A DNA stretch of 64,000 bases, from NCBI RefSeq assembly GCF_011806525.1, contig NZ_JAAVKI010000006.1, positions 1 to 64,000 on the forward strand, given 5' to 3'. Numbering within the stretch: position 1 is the first letter of the stretch; every line of letters begins with the position of its first letter. Position numbers and translations under genes: made by a program. This DNA is from Thalassospira sp. HF15. GTDB lineage: Bacteria; Pseudomonadota; Alphaproteobacteria; Rhodospirillales; Thalassospiraceae. The notes under the pieces are model-generated. The model did not search any database. It saw nothing but the letters and a program-made list of their open reading frames with translations, and was not told where the DNA came from. Below are positions 17,388 through 26,539 of this stretch, one piece after another.

Positions 17388-17774
17388 ATGGCCGTCGATC
17401 CGAATATGCCGATCCTGATTGTGGATGATTACAAAACCATGTTGCGTATCATCCGTAACCTTTTGCGGCAGCTCAACTTTACGAATATCGAAGAAGCGAC
17501 CGATGGTAGCATGGCGCTTCGCAAGCTGCGTGAGGCTCCTTTCAGCCTTGTGATTTCTGACTGGAACATGGAGCCGATGACTGGTCTCCAGCTTCTGAAA
17601 GAAGTGCGCGCAGATGCCAAACTGAAGGATATGCCCTTCATTATGATCACCGCAGAAGCCAAGACCGAAAACGTTGTCATGGCGAAAAAGGCAGGCGTTT
17701 CCAACTATATCGTCAAGCCGTTCAACGCAGAGACGTTGAAAGGCAAGATGAAGACTGTCATTGGTGATTTCTGA
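17388..17774 (+). CDS. cheY: Chemotaxis response regulator CheY
   Basis: 128 residues, a lone receiver domain. The acidic pair D13-D14, phospho-acceptor D58 (SDWNMEP), T88 and K110 are all present. Phospho-CheY binds FliM and changes motor rotation or speed. GGAG is 7 nt from the ATG. It is immediately upstream of cheZ and close to fliM. Confidence 0.95.
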   Translation: MAVDPNMPILIVDDYKTMLRIIRNLLRQLNFTNIEEATDGSMALRKLREAPFSLVISDWNMEPMTGLQLLKEVRADAKLKDMPFIMITAEAKTENVVMAKKAGVSNYIVKPFNAETLKGKMKTVIGDF

Positions 17775-17791
17775 TCAGGAGCGCGGGGCAT

Positions 17792-18451
17792 GTGTCCCGC
17801 GATACCGCTATGTCTAAGGCGTCCAAGGACGAACTCCGGCAGTTGTTGAATGATCTTCGGGCACGCCTTGACGGTGACGACCTGAAGGTCGAGCAATTGT
17901 CCGAGCTGATGGATCAGCTGTCGCGTTTCATGGGCGACAAGCCATCCGAAGATCAGCAACGTCTGTTTGGCGAACTTGATGAACTTTCCGGCATCATTCG
18001 CAAGATGAAATCGGAAATCGCATCGCTCCGTCCAGACGATATCAAGGCCGAATACATTCCCAACGCCACCGACGAGCTCGACGCGATTGTTGATGCAACG
18101 GCGGGGGCAACCCACGAAATCCTTGATGCCATGGACGCGCTTGAGGAATTCGCCACGACCTTGCCGCCTGAACAGGCTGAAATCGTGACGGGCGCAACCA
18201 TGCGCGTTTACGAGGCGTGTAACTTCCAGGATATCACTGGCCAGCGCACCACCAAGGTGATCAAGGCTCTGAAATCCATCGAAGAACGTGTCGAAGGGCT
18301 CGTAACGGCGTTTGGCGACGAGATTGCCAAATATGCTGCTGCCAACCCGCGACAGAAAAAGGAAGCCGAAGGCGAGGATGCCTTGCTGAACGGCCCGCAG
18401 CTTGAAGGAAAAGGCGTAACGCAGGCCGACATCGACGCGATGTTTAACTAA
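17792..18451 (+). CDS. cheZ: CheY-P phosphatase CheZ
   Basis: 219 residues from GTG at 17792 (AGGAG about 10 nt upstream; an ATG at 17810 has no ribosome-binding site). Long helical hairpin with the catalytic-type segment YEACNFQDITGQRTTKVI (about 142-159), where Q147 and its neighbours match the CheZ active-site motif, and a C-terminal QADIDAMFN resembling the CheY-binding tail. It dephosphorylates CheY. Eighteen bases separate it from cheY. Confidence 0.9.
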   Translation: MSRDTAMSKASKDELRQLLNDLRARLDGDDLKVEQLSELMDQLSRFMGDKPSEDQQRLFGELDELSGIIRKMKSEIASLRPDDIKAEYIPNATDELDAIVDATAGATHEILDAMDALEEFATTLPPEQAEIVTGATMRVYEACNFQDITGQRTTKVIKALKSIEERVEGLVTAFGDEIAKYAAANPRQKKEAEGEDALLNGPQLEGKGVTQADIDAMFN

Positions 18452-18462
18452 GTGGCGTTATC

Positions 18463-19341
18463 ATGGCGGAGATAGAGGAAGACGGACCAACACCACCATC
18501 CCCCCCTGCGAACGGGGCCGTGGCGTTGTTTCTGGCGCTCTATCTTCTGCTGCTTGCCTTCTTTATTCTGCTCAATACCATTTCGACCTTTGAAGAGGTC
18601 AAAACCCGCGAAGTGCAGGAAAGCCTGTCCTCGGCATTTGCGGCCATTCTTCCCCCGACGACCAGTCTTCAGACCGTAACCTCCATCGAAGGTCCGACAG
18701 TTTCCGCCCAGGAAACCCAGGCCAAGCTGGGGCACCTTTTTGAAACCGCCATCAAGGTGGTCCGGGTCGAGGTCATTCAGCCGGGCAAGCTGATGGAAGT
18801 CATCATGCATGTCGATCAGTTGTTTGATAACAACTCTATTCTGATCCGTGAACGCCAGGCCGATTTCATGCGTCAACTGGCCGAAGTGCTTGCCGATGAC
18901 GAGGGTTATGCCTCCTATGATATGGAAATGGTCATGGGCAGCCAGATCGAAGACAAAGGCACGATCCAGATCGAAAACAATCTTCAGATCGCGCAGGCCG
19001 GATCATTTGCCCGCGAACTGATTGATGCCGGGGCGCCCGAGGACCATTTCTTCGTCGGGATTGACCCGGGTGCAGATCCGTTCATCGTGACATTCCGCTT
19101 CTTCTGGAATTTTGGGCCCAAGGAACCGCCGCAGCCGATTGAGCGCAATGGCACTGAAACGCCGTCTGCGACGCCTACATCGACACCGCCGGCATCGGAT
19201 GGCAATGGCGGGGCAAGTTCCGGTCAGACCGGGGCGGTTGCACCCCAGCAGTTCATGATTCCGCCAGCAGCGGGCAGTGGCCAGCCAGCCGTTTCCCAGC
19301 CGATCCCGCTTGGACCCCAAGCATCGGGAGGTGGCGGATGA
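18463..19341 (+). CDS. MotB-like protein without the proton-binding aspartate
   Basis: 292 residues. One N-terminal membrane span (about 19-40, GAVALFLALYLLLLAFFILL), then a periplasmic domain that looks like a worn OmpA/MotB domain (GKLMEVIMHVDQLFDNNSIL about 107-126; FARELIDAGAPEDHFFVGID about 184-203) and a Pro/Thr/Gly-rich tail. The aspartate that conducts ions in MotB and the peptidoglycan-binding NWELS motif are both missing. It overlaps the true motB by 4 bases (ATGA). It may be a non-conducting partner of MotB; this is inference. Confidence 0.7.
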   Translation: MAEIEEDGPTPPSPPANGAVALFLALYLLLLAFFILLNTISTFEEVKTREVQESLSSAFAAILPPTTSLQTVTSIEGPTVSAQETQAKLGHLFETAIKVVRVEVIQPGKLMEVIMHVDQLFDNNSILIRERQADFMRQLAEVLADDEGYASYDMEMVMGSQIEDKGTIQIENNLQIAQAGSFARELIDAGAPEDHFFVGIDPGADPFIVTFRFFWNFGPKEPPQPIERNGTETPSATPTSTPPASDGNGGASSGQTGAVAPQQFMIPPAAGSGQPAVSQPIPLGPQASGGGG

Positions 19342-20063
19342 GCGACGACGCACCACGCAAGGAAGAACACAAGGGGCCACCGCCCTGGATGCTTAGTCTG
19401 GCGGATCTGATTTCCCTGCTGCTGACGTTTTTCGTGATGCTGTTTGCCATGTCCAAGGTCAAGATCGACCGCTGGGACGAGGTGGTGGATGCGCTGTCGC
19501 AATCGATCACACCATCGCCGGTCGAAGATACCGACGAGCCGATGGCGAACATGAACATTCCGCGTGTTTATCGCAAACCGGCGATGAACCTTGATTATCT
19601 CAGTGCGGTGATTGACGACGCCATTGATGACAACCCGGTTCTGGGTGATGCACGCATGTCGCGTGAAGCAGACAAGCTTGTGATTTCCCTGCCGGGCGAT
19701 CTTTTGTTTGTGGCGGGCAGTTCGGACATGACACCCAAGGCAAAGCAGGCGCTGTTCGTGCTTGGCGGGGGGTTGCGTAACATCGGTAACCGTATCGGTG
19801 TTCAGGGGCATACCGATCCGCGTCCGCTGAGTGGTCGCGGACAATACGCATCTAACTGGGAACTTTCGCTGGCGCGTGCAGGGGCTGTTGCCAACGAGTT
19901 AAAACAATCCGGTTACACAGATTACATAAATATTTACGGATTTGCGGCATCAAGGTACGACCAGCTTCCCAAACTATTGGATGAGGAGGCGCGATTTGCG
20001 ATGGCGCGCCGGGTCGACATTGTGATCGAGCCTCATGGGGGAAGCGGGATCGGAGGCACGTAA
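19338..20063 (+). CDS. motB: Flagellar stator protein MotB
   Basis: 241 residues. The short N-terminal span SLADLISLLLTFFVMLFAMS carries the ion-binding aspartate D23, and the OmpA-like peptidoglycan-binding domain has GHTDPRPLSGRGQYASNWEL and LARAGAVANEL (about 157-195). MotB with MotA forms the torque-generating stator; no motA is present in this window. It is overlapped by the Asp-less paralogue upstream and followed after 2 bp by a giant periplasmic protein gene. Confidence 0.88.
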   Translation: MSDDAPRKEEHKGPPPWMLSLADLISLLLTFFVMLFAMSKVKIDRWDEVVDALSQSITPSPVEDTDEPMANMNIPRVYRKPAMNLDYLSAVIDDAIDDNPVLGDARMSREADKLVISLPGDLLFVAGSSDMTPKAKQALFVLGGGLRNIGNRIGVQGHTDPRPLSGRGQYASNWELSLARAGAVANELKQSGYTDYINIYGFAASRYDQLPKLLDEEARFAMARRVDIVIEPHGGSGIGGT

Positions 20064-20065
20064 GT

Positions 20066-23000
20066 ATGGCGAAACTTGCCGTGCGCATCCTGCTGGCGGT
20101 CGTGATTGCGACCACCACGGCAATGTTCTTGCCCATAAGCGGAATGCGTCCTGCAATTGCCCAGGTAGCGGACCCTGTCATAATTCGCTCCGGGCTTCAT
20201 AACGGTTATGGACGAATTGTTCTGCAATGGAACGAACCGGTCGATTACACCGCCGAAATCATCGGCGACCAATTGGTCGTGCGTTTTGATCAGCCGTTGG
20301 TTGCCTCTTTGCGAGGCGTTCTGACGCCGGTTTCGCGTTATATCTCCGATGCGTTTTTTGATCCTGATGGTCGCACTGTCGCCTTTGTCCTGAGTGACAA
20401 CTTTGAAGTGCGCGCGTTTAATGTCGGCAGCAATGTCGTGCTTGATATTCTCGACAAGCCCGAAGCCCAACCGGCCCCGGCAGCTGTCCCGACACCACCC
20501 GTCCGCCCGGCACAAAGTGACCAGAACCCTCAAATAACGCCTGCTCCAACCACACCTGTTGAAACAGTTGCGGATGAGGGCGCTGGGTTGGCCGAACTTG
20601 ATGTGCGTGTCGGTCGTCACCCGACATTCTATCGGCTGGTCTTTGATTGGCCGAACCGCACTGATTACACGCTTGAAGGTGCGCAAGGATCGCAAACCAT
20701 CGCCTTTGGCGCACCTGCGCGGATCAATGCCACCGATATTTCGCGCCGCTTGCCACAAGGGGTGCGGGTGCGTCAGGACGGTACCAATCCGCTTGATGTG
20801 GTTGTTGAAACCACACCCGCGCGGCAATTGCGGCATTTCCGATCCGGTAACAAGGTTGTGGTCGACATCATGGGCGTGCAACGCGCGCCGGCAACCACCA
20901 CCGCGCAGACACGCCCGGCGGAGACGCCCGATGCAGAGGCCGCGCCTGCACCACCTGCACCTGCTGCCCCCGCGGCAACGGCGCAGACAGGACAGGCTGA
21001 TGATGCCCCCGCAGATGCTGCGACAGAGGCTGCAAACGCAGATACCCCGGCAGCAGAAGATGGTGAACTTGATCCAAACTCGCCAGAGGCACTTGCCCTG
21101 GCAGCACAGAACACAGAAAACACCGTTCGCACCAACGGGCAGGCACCGATCGAACGCGAAAGCATTGGTGACCTTGTTGTCACCGTTGATCAGACTGCAA
21201 CGGAATTGTCGCTTGATTTCCCGTTCGGCCAACCCGGTGGGGCTGCTGTTTGGTCGCGCGCCGGATTTTTGTGGTTAGCCTTTGATGTTCGCGCCAATCT
21301 CAATCTTGATAGCGTGCGTCAGCAAGCGGCCCAGATCATCGGTGTGGTCGAACAGATCGAAAGCCCCTATGCGACGATTGTGCGCATGACCATCCCCGAG
21401 GGGATTGGCCTGTATACGACGCAAAGCGATAACGGCGACTGGCGCGTCACGATGCAGCAGGGCATCATGCAGCCGGTGGAAAAACTGGGGCCGTCAATCG
21501 AGCTTGATGAGCAGACGAGGGCGCGGCTGATTGTGCCGTTGGGCGATGTCGGTCCGATCATTCCGATTGAAGATCCGGAAGTTGGCGATACCTTGCGCGT
21601 GACGACAACAACCCAGAACGGCTATGGCATCGAGGTGGCGCTGCGCTATCCGGAATTTGAAGTTCTGCCATCCGTTCAGGGCGTGGTTGTTGCGCCGATG
21701 AATGACAGCGTTCAGGTCGCCGGGCGCGATGATGGCCGGGCTGTGATCGTCACTGCCGAGGACGGATTGAACATCTCGCCCGAAGGGGCGCGTTTGCTGG
21801 CGTCGGCCACGGGGGTGCGAGATGGAACCGGAGAAGGGCGCGAAGGCCTGATTTTCGAACTTGATGACTGGCGGCGGGGCGGACTTGATAACTACAACAA
21901 GGTTATCCGTGGCCTGCGCCGCAAGGTTGCTGAAAGTGGCGATGAGCATCGTAACAAGGCACGCCTCGATCTGGCTCAGTATTATTTGGCAAACGGTCTG
22001 GGACCAGAAGCAGATGCCGTCATCACCGCGATGGAGCACGATGATCCACTGATCGCGCAACGTTTGCAGTTCCGCGCGCTTAAGGCAGCGGTCAAGTTCC
22101 TGAACCGGGATTACGAAGAAGCCGAACGGCTGCTTGAAGATGAACGACTGCGTGAAATTCCCGAGATGCAGCTTTGGCGGGCGGTGACGCTTGCTGCACG
22201 CGGGCGTCCGAACGAGGGCGCGCGTGACCTTCTTGAAAGTGTTCATATCCTTGATTACTACCCGCCGGAACTGCTATCGCGCATCGTACCGATCGCGACC
22301 GAGCAGGCGTTGATTGTCGGCAACCCAGAAGCCGGGATGGATATGATCGAAAAGATGCTGGTGACCCCGGGTCTTTCCGAAAGCAAGATCATGGATATCC
22401 AGTATCTGAAAGGCATTTTCGAGGAGGAGGCCGGCGAACTTGAACAGGCGGTAGCGACCTGGGATCAGGTCGCCGAAGGCGAAAACCGCAAAGCCCGGGC
22501 ACACGCGATCTTTGATCGGACTGAACTTCTGATGCGCTTGGAGCGCCTTACGGTCGAAGATGCGATTGAGCAACTTCAGAAACTTCGCTTTGCATGGCGC
22601 GGTGACGCCTTCGAGATGGCGCTGCTAAAACGCATTGGCGAACTGCAGATCGAAAACAAGGATTTCCGTGACGGGCTCAACACGCTGCGTCAGGTGGCAA
22701 TCTTCTTCCCGAACATGCCGGTGGCAACCGAAGCAACCGACATGATGCACAAGACCTTTGAGAACCTCTATCTTGGCGACGAGATCAACAATATCTCGGC
22801 GATCAAGGCGGTCGCGCTCTATGACGAGTTCCGCGAACTCACCCCGGCGGGTGAAAAGGGTGATGAGCTTATTCGTCGTCTGGCAGACCGGATGGTCGAT
22901 GTCGAACTGTTCGAACGTGCCGAGGAGCTTCTCGAACATCAGGTGAACTTCCGTTTGTCAGGCGTCGAGAAGGCCCGTGTCGGGGCGCGACTGGCGCTGG

Positions 23001-23560
23001 TTTATCTTCTTGATAGCAAGCCCGAAGAAACCATCCGGACGATTGACGAGACGGAAGAGCCCGGAATTTCCGATGAACTCGCCACCCAGCGCAGACATCT
23101 TCGGGCGCGGGCCCTGCTTGATACGGATCGTGGTGCTGAGGCGGTTGCATCCCTTGAAGGTGACTATTCGCGCAATGCCGAACTGCTGCGGATCGATCAT
23201 TATCGCAATAAACGCGACTACATGTCGGCTGCCGAGACGTTCCAGCGTTTGGTCGGGGACGAACCATTTGATGAAAACGGCGTCTCTGATGAGCGTGGCC
23301 GGTATATGCTTAACTGGGCGGTCAATCTGGCGATGGCCGGACAGGAACGCACCCTTAACATGCTTAAACGGCGCTATGGCGAAGTCATGGCCCAAAGCCC
23401 CTATGCCGAGGCTTTCAGCCTGATTACATCTTCGCCGACGCAGGGCTTGATCGACTATCGCACGCTTTCTGATCGTGTCGACGAAGTAGAGGAATTCAAG
23501 GGGTTCTTGGCAACTTATCGAGACCAGTTGGAAAAGTCTCAGCTTAGTGCTATAAATTAA
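20066..23560 (+). CDS. Giant periplasmic protein with AMIN-like and TPR domains
   Basis: 1164 residues. Signal peptide (about 1-32, ending AIAQ), then two AMIN-like beta domains (about 38-130 and 174-275, each with a GRIVLQW or YRLVFDW strand and a VVLDI or VVVDI strand), separated and followed by Pro/Ala-rich linkers, then a further beta region (about 365-600) and a long TPR-like helical solenoid (about 610-1150). The start lies 2 bp after the motB stop, so translation is coupled. The layout, beta domain plus TPR superhelix in the periplasm next to stator genes, recalls PflA/PflB of Campylobacter, but that is analogy and not shown homology. Confidence 0.75.
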   Translation: MAKLAVRILLAVVIATTTAMFLPISGMRPAIAQVADPVIIRSGLHNGYGRIVLQWNEPVDYTAEIIGDQLVVRFDQPLVASLRGVLTPVSRYISDAFFDPDGRTVAFVLSDNFEVRAFNVGSNVVLDILDKPEAQPAPAAVPTPPVRPAQSDQNPQITPAPTTPVETVADEGAGLAELDVRVGRHPTFYRLVFDWPNRTDYTLEGAQGSQTIAFGAPARINATDISRRLPQGVRVRQDGTNPLDVVVETTPARQLRHFRSGNKVVVDIMGVQRAPATTTAQTRPAETPDAEAAPAPPAPAAPAATAQTGQADDAPADAATEAANADTPAAEDGELDPNSPEALALAAQNTENTVRTNGQAPIERESIGDLVVTVDQTATELSLDFPFGQPGGAAVWSRAGFLWLAFDVRANLNLDSVRQQAAQIIGVVEQIESPYATIVRMTIPEGIGLYTTQSDNGDWRVTMQQGIMQPVEKLGPSIELDEQTRARLIVPLGDVGPIIPIEDPEVGDTLRVTTTTQNGYGIEVALRYPEFEVLPSVQGVVVAPMNDSVQVAGRDDGRAVIVTAEDGLNISPEGARLLASATGVRDGTGEGREGLIFELDDWRRGGLDNYNKVIRGLRRKVAESGDEHRNKARLDLAQYYLANGLGPEADAVITAMEHDDPLIAQRLQFRALKAAVKFLNRDYEEAERLLEDERLREIPEMQLWRAVTLAARGRPNEGARDLLESVHILDYYPPELLSRIVPIATEQALIVGNPEAGMDMIEKMLVTPGLSESKIMDIQYLKGIFEEEAGELEQAVATWDQVAEGENRKARAHAIFDRTELLMRLERLTVEDAIEQLQKLRFAWRGDAFEMALLKRIGELQIENKDFRDGLNTLRQVAIFFPNMPVATEATDMMHKTFENLYLGDEINNISAIKAVALYDEFRELTPAGEKGDELIRRLADRMVDVELFERAEELLEHQVNFRLSGVEKARVGARLALVYLLDSKPEETIRTIDETEEPGISDELATQRRHLRARALLDTDRGAEAVASLEGDYSRNAELLRIDHYRNKRDYMSAAETFQRLVGDEPFDENGVSDERGRYMLNWAVNLAMAGQERTLNMLKRRYGEVMAQSPYAEAFSLITSSPTQGLIDYRTLSDRVDEVEEFKGFLATYRDQLEKSQLSAIN

Positions 23561-23659
23561 CGTTCGATAAATATATCGTGGCGCCCAATTCGCCCGGACT
23601 GGGTGGAAGTGCCATGATTTTACTGGCTTTTTTTGAACGGTGACGAGTGTAGTGCTGTG

Positions 23660-24979
23660 ATGGATCGTGCACTTAAAATGGTCTATTACGACGAGGCGAA
23701 TGTCGAAAAGGACATTTTCGCCCAGCTTTCGCTTGCCCAAAAGCATTATCTGGGCGACGGGATGCCGCGTGATGAGTCCGCGACCCGCCGCATTCTTGAC
23801 CAGATTCACCGTCAAAGCCGGGCGTTTGCGGCTGTTTGCTATGGCTATATGCGCAGCAAGGGACTCGGCGTTGCCGAGGATCTTGGCGAAGGTCAGCAAT
23901 GGTATCGCGAAGCCGCTTACTGGTTTAACGAAGAAGCCGCTGCTGGTGGCCCGGTCTCGGCCAATAACCTTGGCTACCTCTATGCCAAGGGCCTGGGTGT
24001 CCAGGAAAATGCCGAAACGGCCGCGCACTGGTTTGAGGAAGCGATTGAGTTTGGCTCTGTCGCTGCCCTTTATAACCTTGGTGTGTGCTATTTGAACGGC
24101 TGGGGTGTTGCGCAGGACGACGAAAAGGCTGTTGCCTATTTCGAACGCGCCAGCGAACTCAATGACCCGTCCGCAGCCAGTGTATTGGCATACCTTTATC
24201 TCGAAGGGCGCGGTGTTCGTCGCGATCCGTCGAAATCATTTGAATTCAATATGCGTGCGGCCCGTGCTGGCAGTGTTGAAGCCGCGTCTGCGCTTGGTTA
24301 TGCCCTTGGTGTCGGACTTGGTGCGGAACGTAATATTGCGGAAAGCATCAGTTGGTTTGAACTCGCCGCAAGCGAGGGGGATGCCTATGCGCAGGCCAAC
24401 CTTGCGATGTATTTCTGTCATTCATCGGATCTGAAGCTGTTTAATCGCGGCTGGAAGATGCTGAGCCATGCGGTTGATCAGGGGGATGCATCTGCGAAAT
24501 ACCAGATGACCCAGATACAGATTTTCGGTGTGCCGCACCGTGAACCTGATTATGCCAATGCGCTTGATCTTGCCATGGATCTGGCGGAGCTCGGCCATCC
24601 GGGCGGGTATCACCTGATTGGTGTGATGTACGAGCATGGCCTTGGCGTGCCCGTCGATATGCTGCGTGCGGCAACCTGGTACGAACGCGCGGCCCGCAAG
24701 GGATCGGCAAACGGGCAGGCGGCCCTTGGGCGTCTTTATGCGATTGGCAGCGGCGTCGATCAGGACAATATTCTGGCCTATTACTGGCTGAAAATGTCGG
24801 CACCGACCGAAGGCAGTCAGGCACAGCGCGAAATGGGGGCGATCCACGCCCGCATGAGCGAAAAGGAACGTCAGGTGGCAGAAAAGTATGTGGCCGATAA
24901 TCCCGGTCCGCGCCGGGGCAGTTTCGGCCTCAAGCCGCTTGAACAGGATGTTTTCAAAGCCGGCCGCCGCAACGGTTAG
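23660..24979 (+). CDS. Sel1-repeat protein
   Basis: 439 residues from ATG at 23660 (a TTG nine codons upstream is an alternative; no clear ribosome-binding site decides). From about residue 30 it is built of Sel1-like repeats such as ANNLGYLYAKGLGVQENAE, ALYNLGVCYLNGWGVAQDD and AASVLAYLYLEGRGVRRDP, ending near 400. Sel1 proteins form alpha-solenoid scaffolds. No signal peptide, so probably cytoplasmic. It closes the fliL-to-motor gene row, and a terminator follows. Confidence 0.82.
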   Translation: MDRALKMVYYDEANVEKDIFAQLSLAQKHYLGDGMPRDESATRRILDQIHRQSRAFAAVCYGYMRSKGLGVAEDLGEGQQWYREAAYWFNEEAAAGGPVSANNLGYLYAKGLGVQENAETAAHWFEEAIEFGSVAALYNLGVCYLNGWGVAQDDEKAVAYFERASELNDPSAASVLAYLYLEGRGVRRDPSKSFEFNMRAARAGSVEAASALGYALGVGLGAERNIAESISWFELAASEGDAYAQANLAMYFCHSSDLKLFNRGWKMLSHAVDQGDASAKYQMTQIQIFGVPHREPDYANALDLAMDLAELGHPGGYHLIGVMYEHGLGVPVDMLRAATWYERAARKGSANGQAALGRLYAIGSGVDQDNILAYYWLKMSAPTEGSQAQREMGAIHARMSEKERQVAEKYVADNPGPRRGSFGLKPLEQDVFKAGRRNG

Positions 24980-25024
24980 GGCCGGATGTTCGTTGGGTAT
25001 CAAAGCCCAAGTCCAGGGAATACC

Positions 25025-25056
25025 AAAAGCCGTCCTGCAGTGCAGACGGCTTTTTT
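25025..25056 (+). terminator. Terminator downstream of the Sel1 gene
   Basis: AAAAGCCGTC and GACGGCTTTT pair over 10 bp around a ten-base loop, followed by TT, on the plus strand. Confidence 0.88.
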
Positions 25057-25218
25057 ATTTGTTCTGCCGACTTCTCTGCCGTTGCTTTTGCAGTTGCACC
25101 CTTGTCAGCATACAGGAATGTATTGATATCTTGGAATTCTGGGCTAAGGTTTTAAAATCAAACTGTTAATTCCCAGCATTATTGTCTTGAGCCGTAAGGC
25201 CCAGCCACCGAGGTCCCA

Positions 25219-26487
25219 ATGAAAGATGATTTGACATCGCTGTGGGAAGCCACCGCAAGTGATGCCCCCGAAACCGTATCGCCCAAGGGGGAACATGTTT
25301 GTGATGTCATGATTATTGGTGGCGGGTTCACCGGCATGTCATGCGCGCTTCAACTTGCCAAGGGCGGGGCATCAGTGATTGTTGTTGATGCCGTGCGGCC
25401 GGGCTTTGGTGCATCAGGCCGCAATGGCGGGCAGGTTATACCGGGGCTTAAACATGACCCCGACACGTTAGATCAGCTTTACGGTGAATACACGACCGAG
25501 TTTGTGGGTAAGACTGCCGAGACAACCTTTGATTTGATCAAGCAGCACGGCATTGACTGCGATGCCACGCCAAGCGGCTGGATACAGGGTTCGGTAAAGC
25601 GCGACCATCTTGGCTGGCTTGAGACCCGTATGCGCGAATGGCAATCGCGCGGGGCGGATGTCAGGATGCTCGACACCACAGAAATTCAGTCTCTGACGGG
25701 AAGTGAACGCCTTGTTGGTGGCTGGTTTGACAACCGTGCCGGTCAGCTCCACCCGCTGAAATATATCCGTGGGCTGACCCGTGCTGCACAGGGGGCAGGA
25801 TGTCAGGTGTTTGCACCGGCAGTGGTACAGCGTGTCAAAAGCGTCTCGGGGAAATGGCATGCCGAGATTGCTGATACCAATGCATCGATCAAAAGCGACC
25901 ATCTGGTGGTTGCGACAAACGGGTATTCCGGCGATCTGTTCCCGAAACTGCGTAAAAGCCTGATTCCGGTAAACAGTTTTCAGGTGGCAACCGCACCTCT
26001 TGGCGAAGAACAGCTTGCGAAAGTACTACCAACCAAAACGCCTGTTTCTGACAGCCGGCGTATAGGCAATTATTTTCGCATCGGCCCGGGCGGGCGGCTG
26101 ATGATCGGGGGACGTGGCACCTTTACTGATCCTGTCAGTCGTGCTGCATTCCAGGAGATCATCTCGGAGCTTCACGCCTACTACCCGTGGGTGAAGTCAG
26201 TACCGCTTGAGTTTTACTGGGCGGGCAGGCTTGCCATGACCTATGACCATTTTCCTCATCTGCATCGACCGGTCGAGAATATGACAATGGCGGTGGGGTA
26301 TAACGGTCGTGGTGTGGCTCTGTCGACGTCGCTTGGCAAGGCGATTGCCGATAACCTCTTGGCACCGGATACGCCTTTGCCGCTGCGGTTTCGTGACATC
26401 AGCCCATTGATTGCACATGACATGCACCGCGCCTATGCCACGATTGCGATCTGGTACTATCGCCTGCGAGATTATCTCGAAAGCTGA
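25219..26487 (+). CDS. FAD-dependent oxidoreductase, PuuB/OrdL-like
   Basis: 422 residues. DAO-type flavoprotein: the FAD-binding MIIGGGFTGMSCALQLAKGG (about 31-50) and the GASGRNGGQV segment (about 65-74) are typical of gamma-glutamylputrescine oxidase and related amine oxidases; the C-terminal VGYNGRGVALSTSLGKAIAD (about 367-386) supports the family. It probably oxidises an amine or amino acid. It stands alone between two flagellar gene blocks, convergent with fliP, so it looks like an insertion into the island. No other polyamine genes are nearby, so substrate is open. Confidence 0.82.
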   Translation: MKDDLTSLWEATASDAPETVSPKGEHVCDVMIIGGGFTGMSCALQLAKGGASVIVVDAVRPGFGASGRNGGQVIPGLKHDPDTLDQLYGEYTTEFVGKTAETTFDLIKQHGIDCDATPSGWIQGSVKRDHLGWLETRMREWQSRGADVRMLDTTEIQSLTGSERLVGGWFDNRAGQLHPLKYIRGLTRAAQGAGCQVFAPAVVQRVKSVSGKWHAEIADTNASIKSDHLVVATNGYSGDLFPKLRKSLIPVNSFQVATAPLGEEQLAKVLPTKTPVSDSRRIGNYFRIGPGGRLMIGGRGTFTDPVSRAAFQEIISELHAYYPWVKSVPLEFYWAGRLAMTYDHFPHLHRPVENMTMAVGYNGRGVALSTSLGKAIADNLLAPDTPLPLRFRDISPLIAHDMHRAYATIAIWYYRLRDYLES

Positions 26488-26539
26488 GACAGGCTGCTTT
26501 TTCTGTTGGTCCGGGATGTAACGTTTTTGGCCCGCCGAC

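Noticed and set aside
20033-21232. Open frame of 399 codons on the minus strand
   Set aside because: Antisense to the giant AMIN/TPR gene, cysteine- and arginine-rich as expected of a shadow frame.
22958-24028. Open frame of 356 codons on the minus strand
   Set aside because: Antisense to the end of the giant TPR gene and the start of the Sel1 gene; no protein features.
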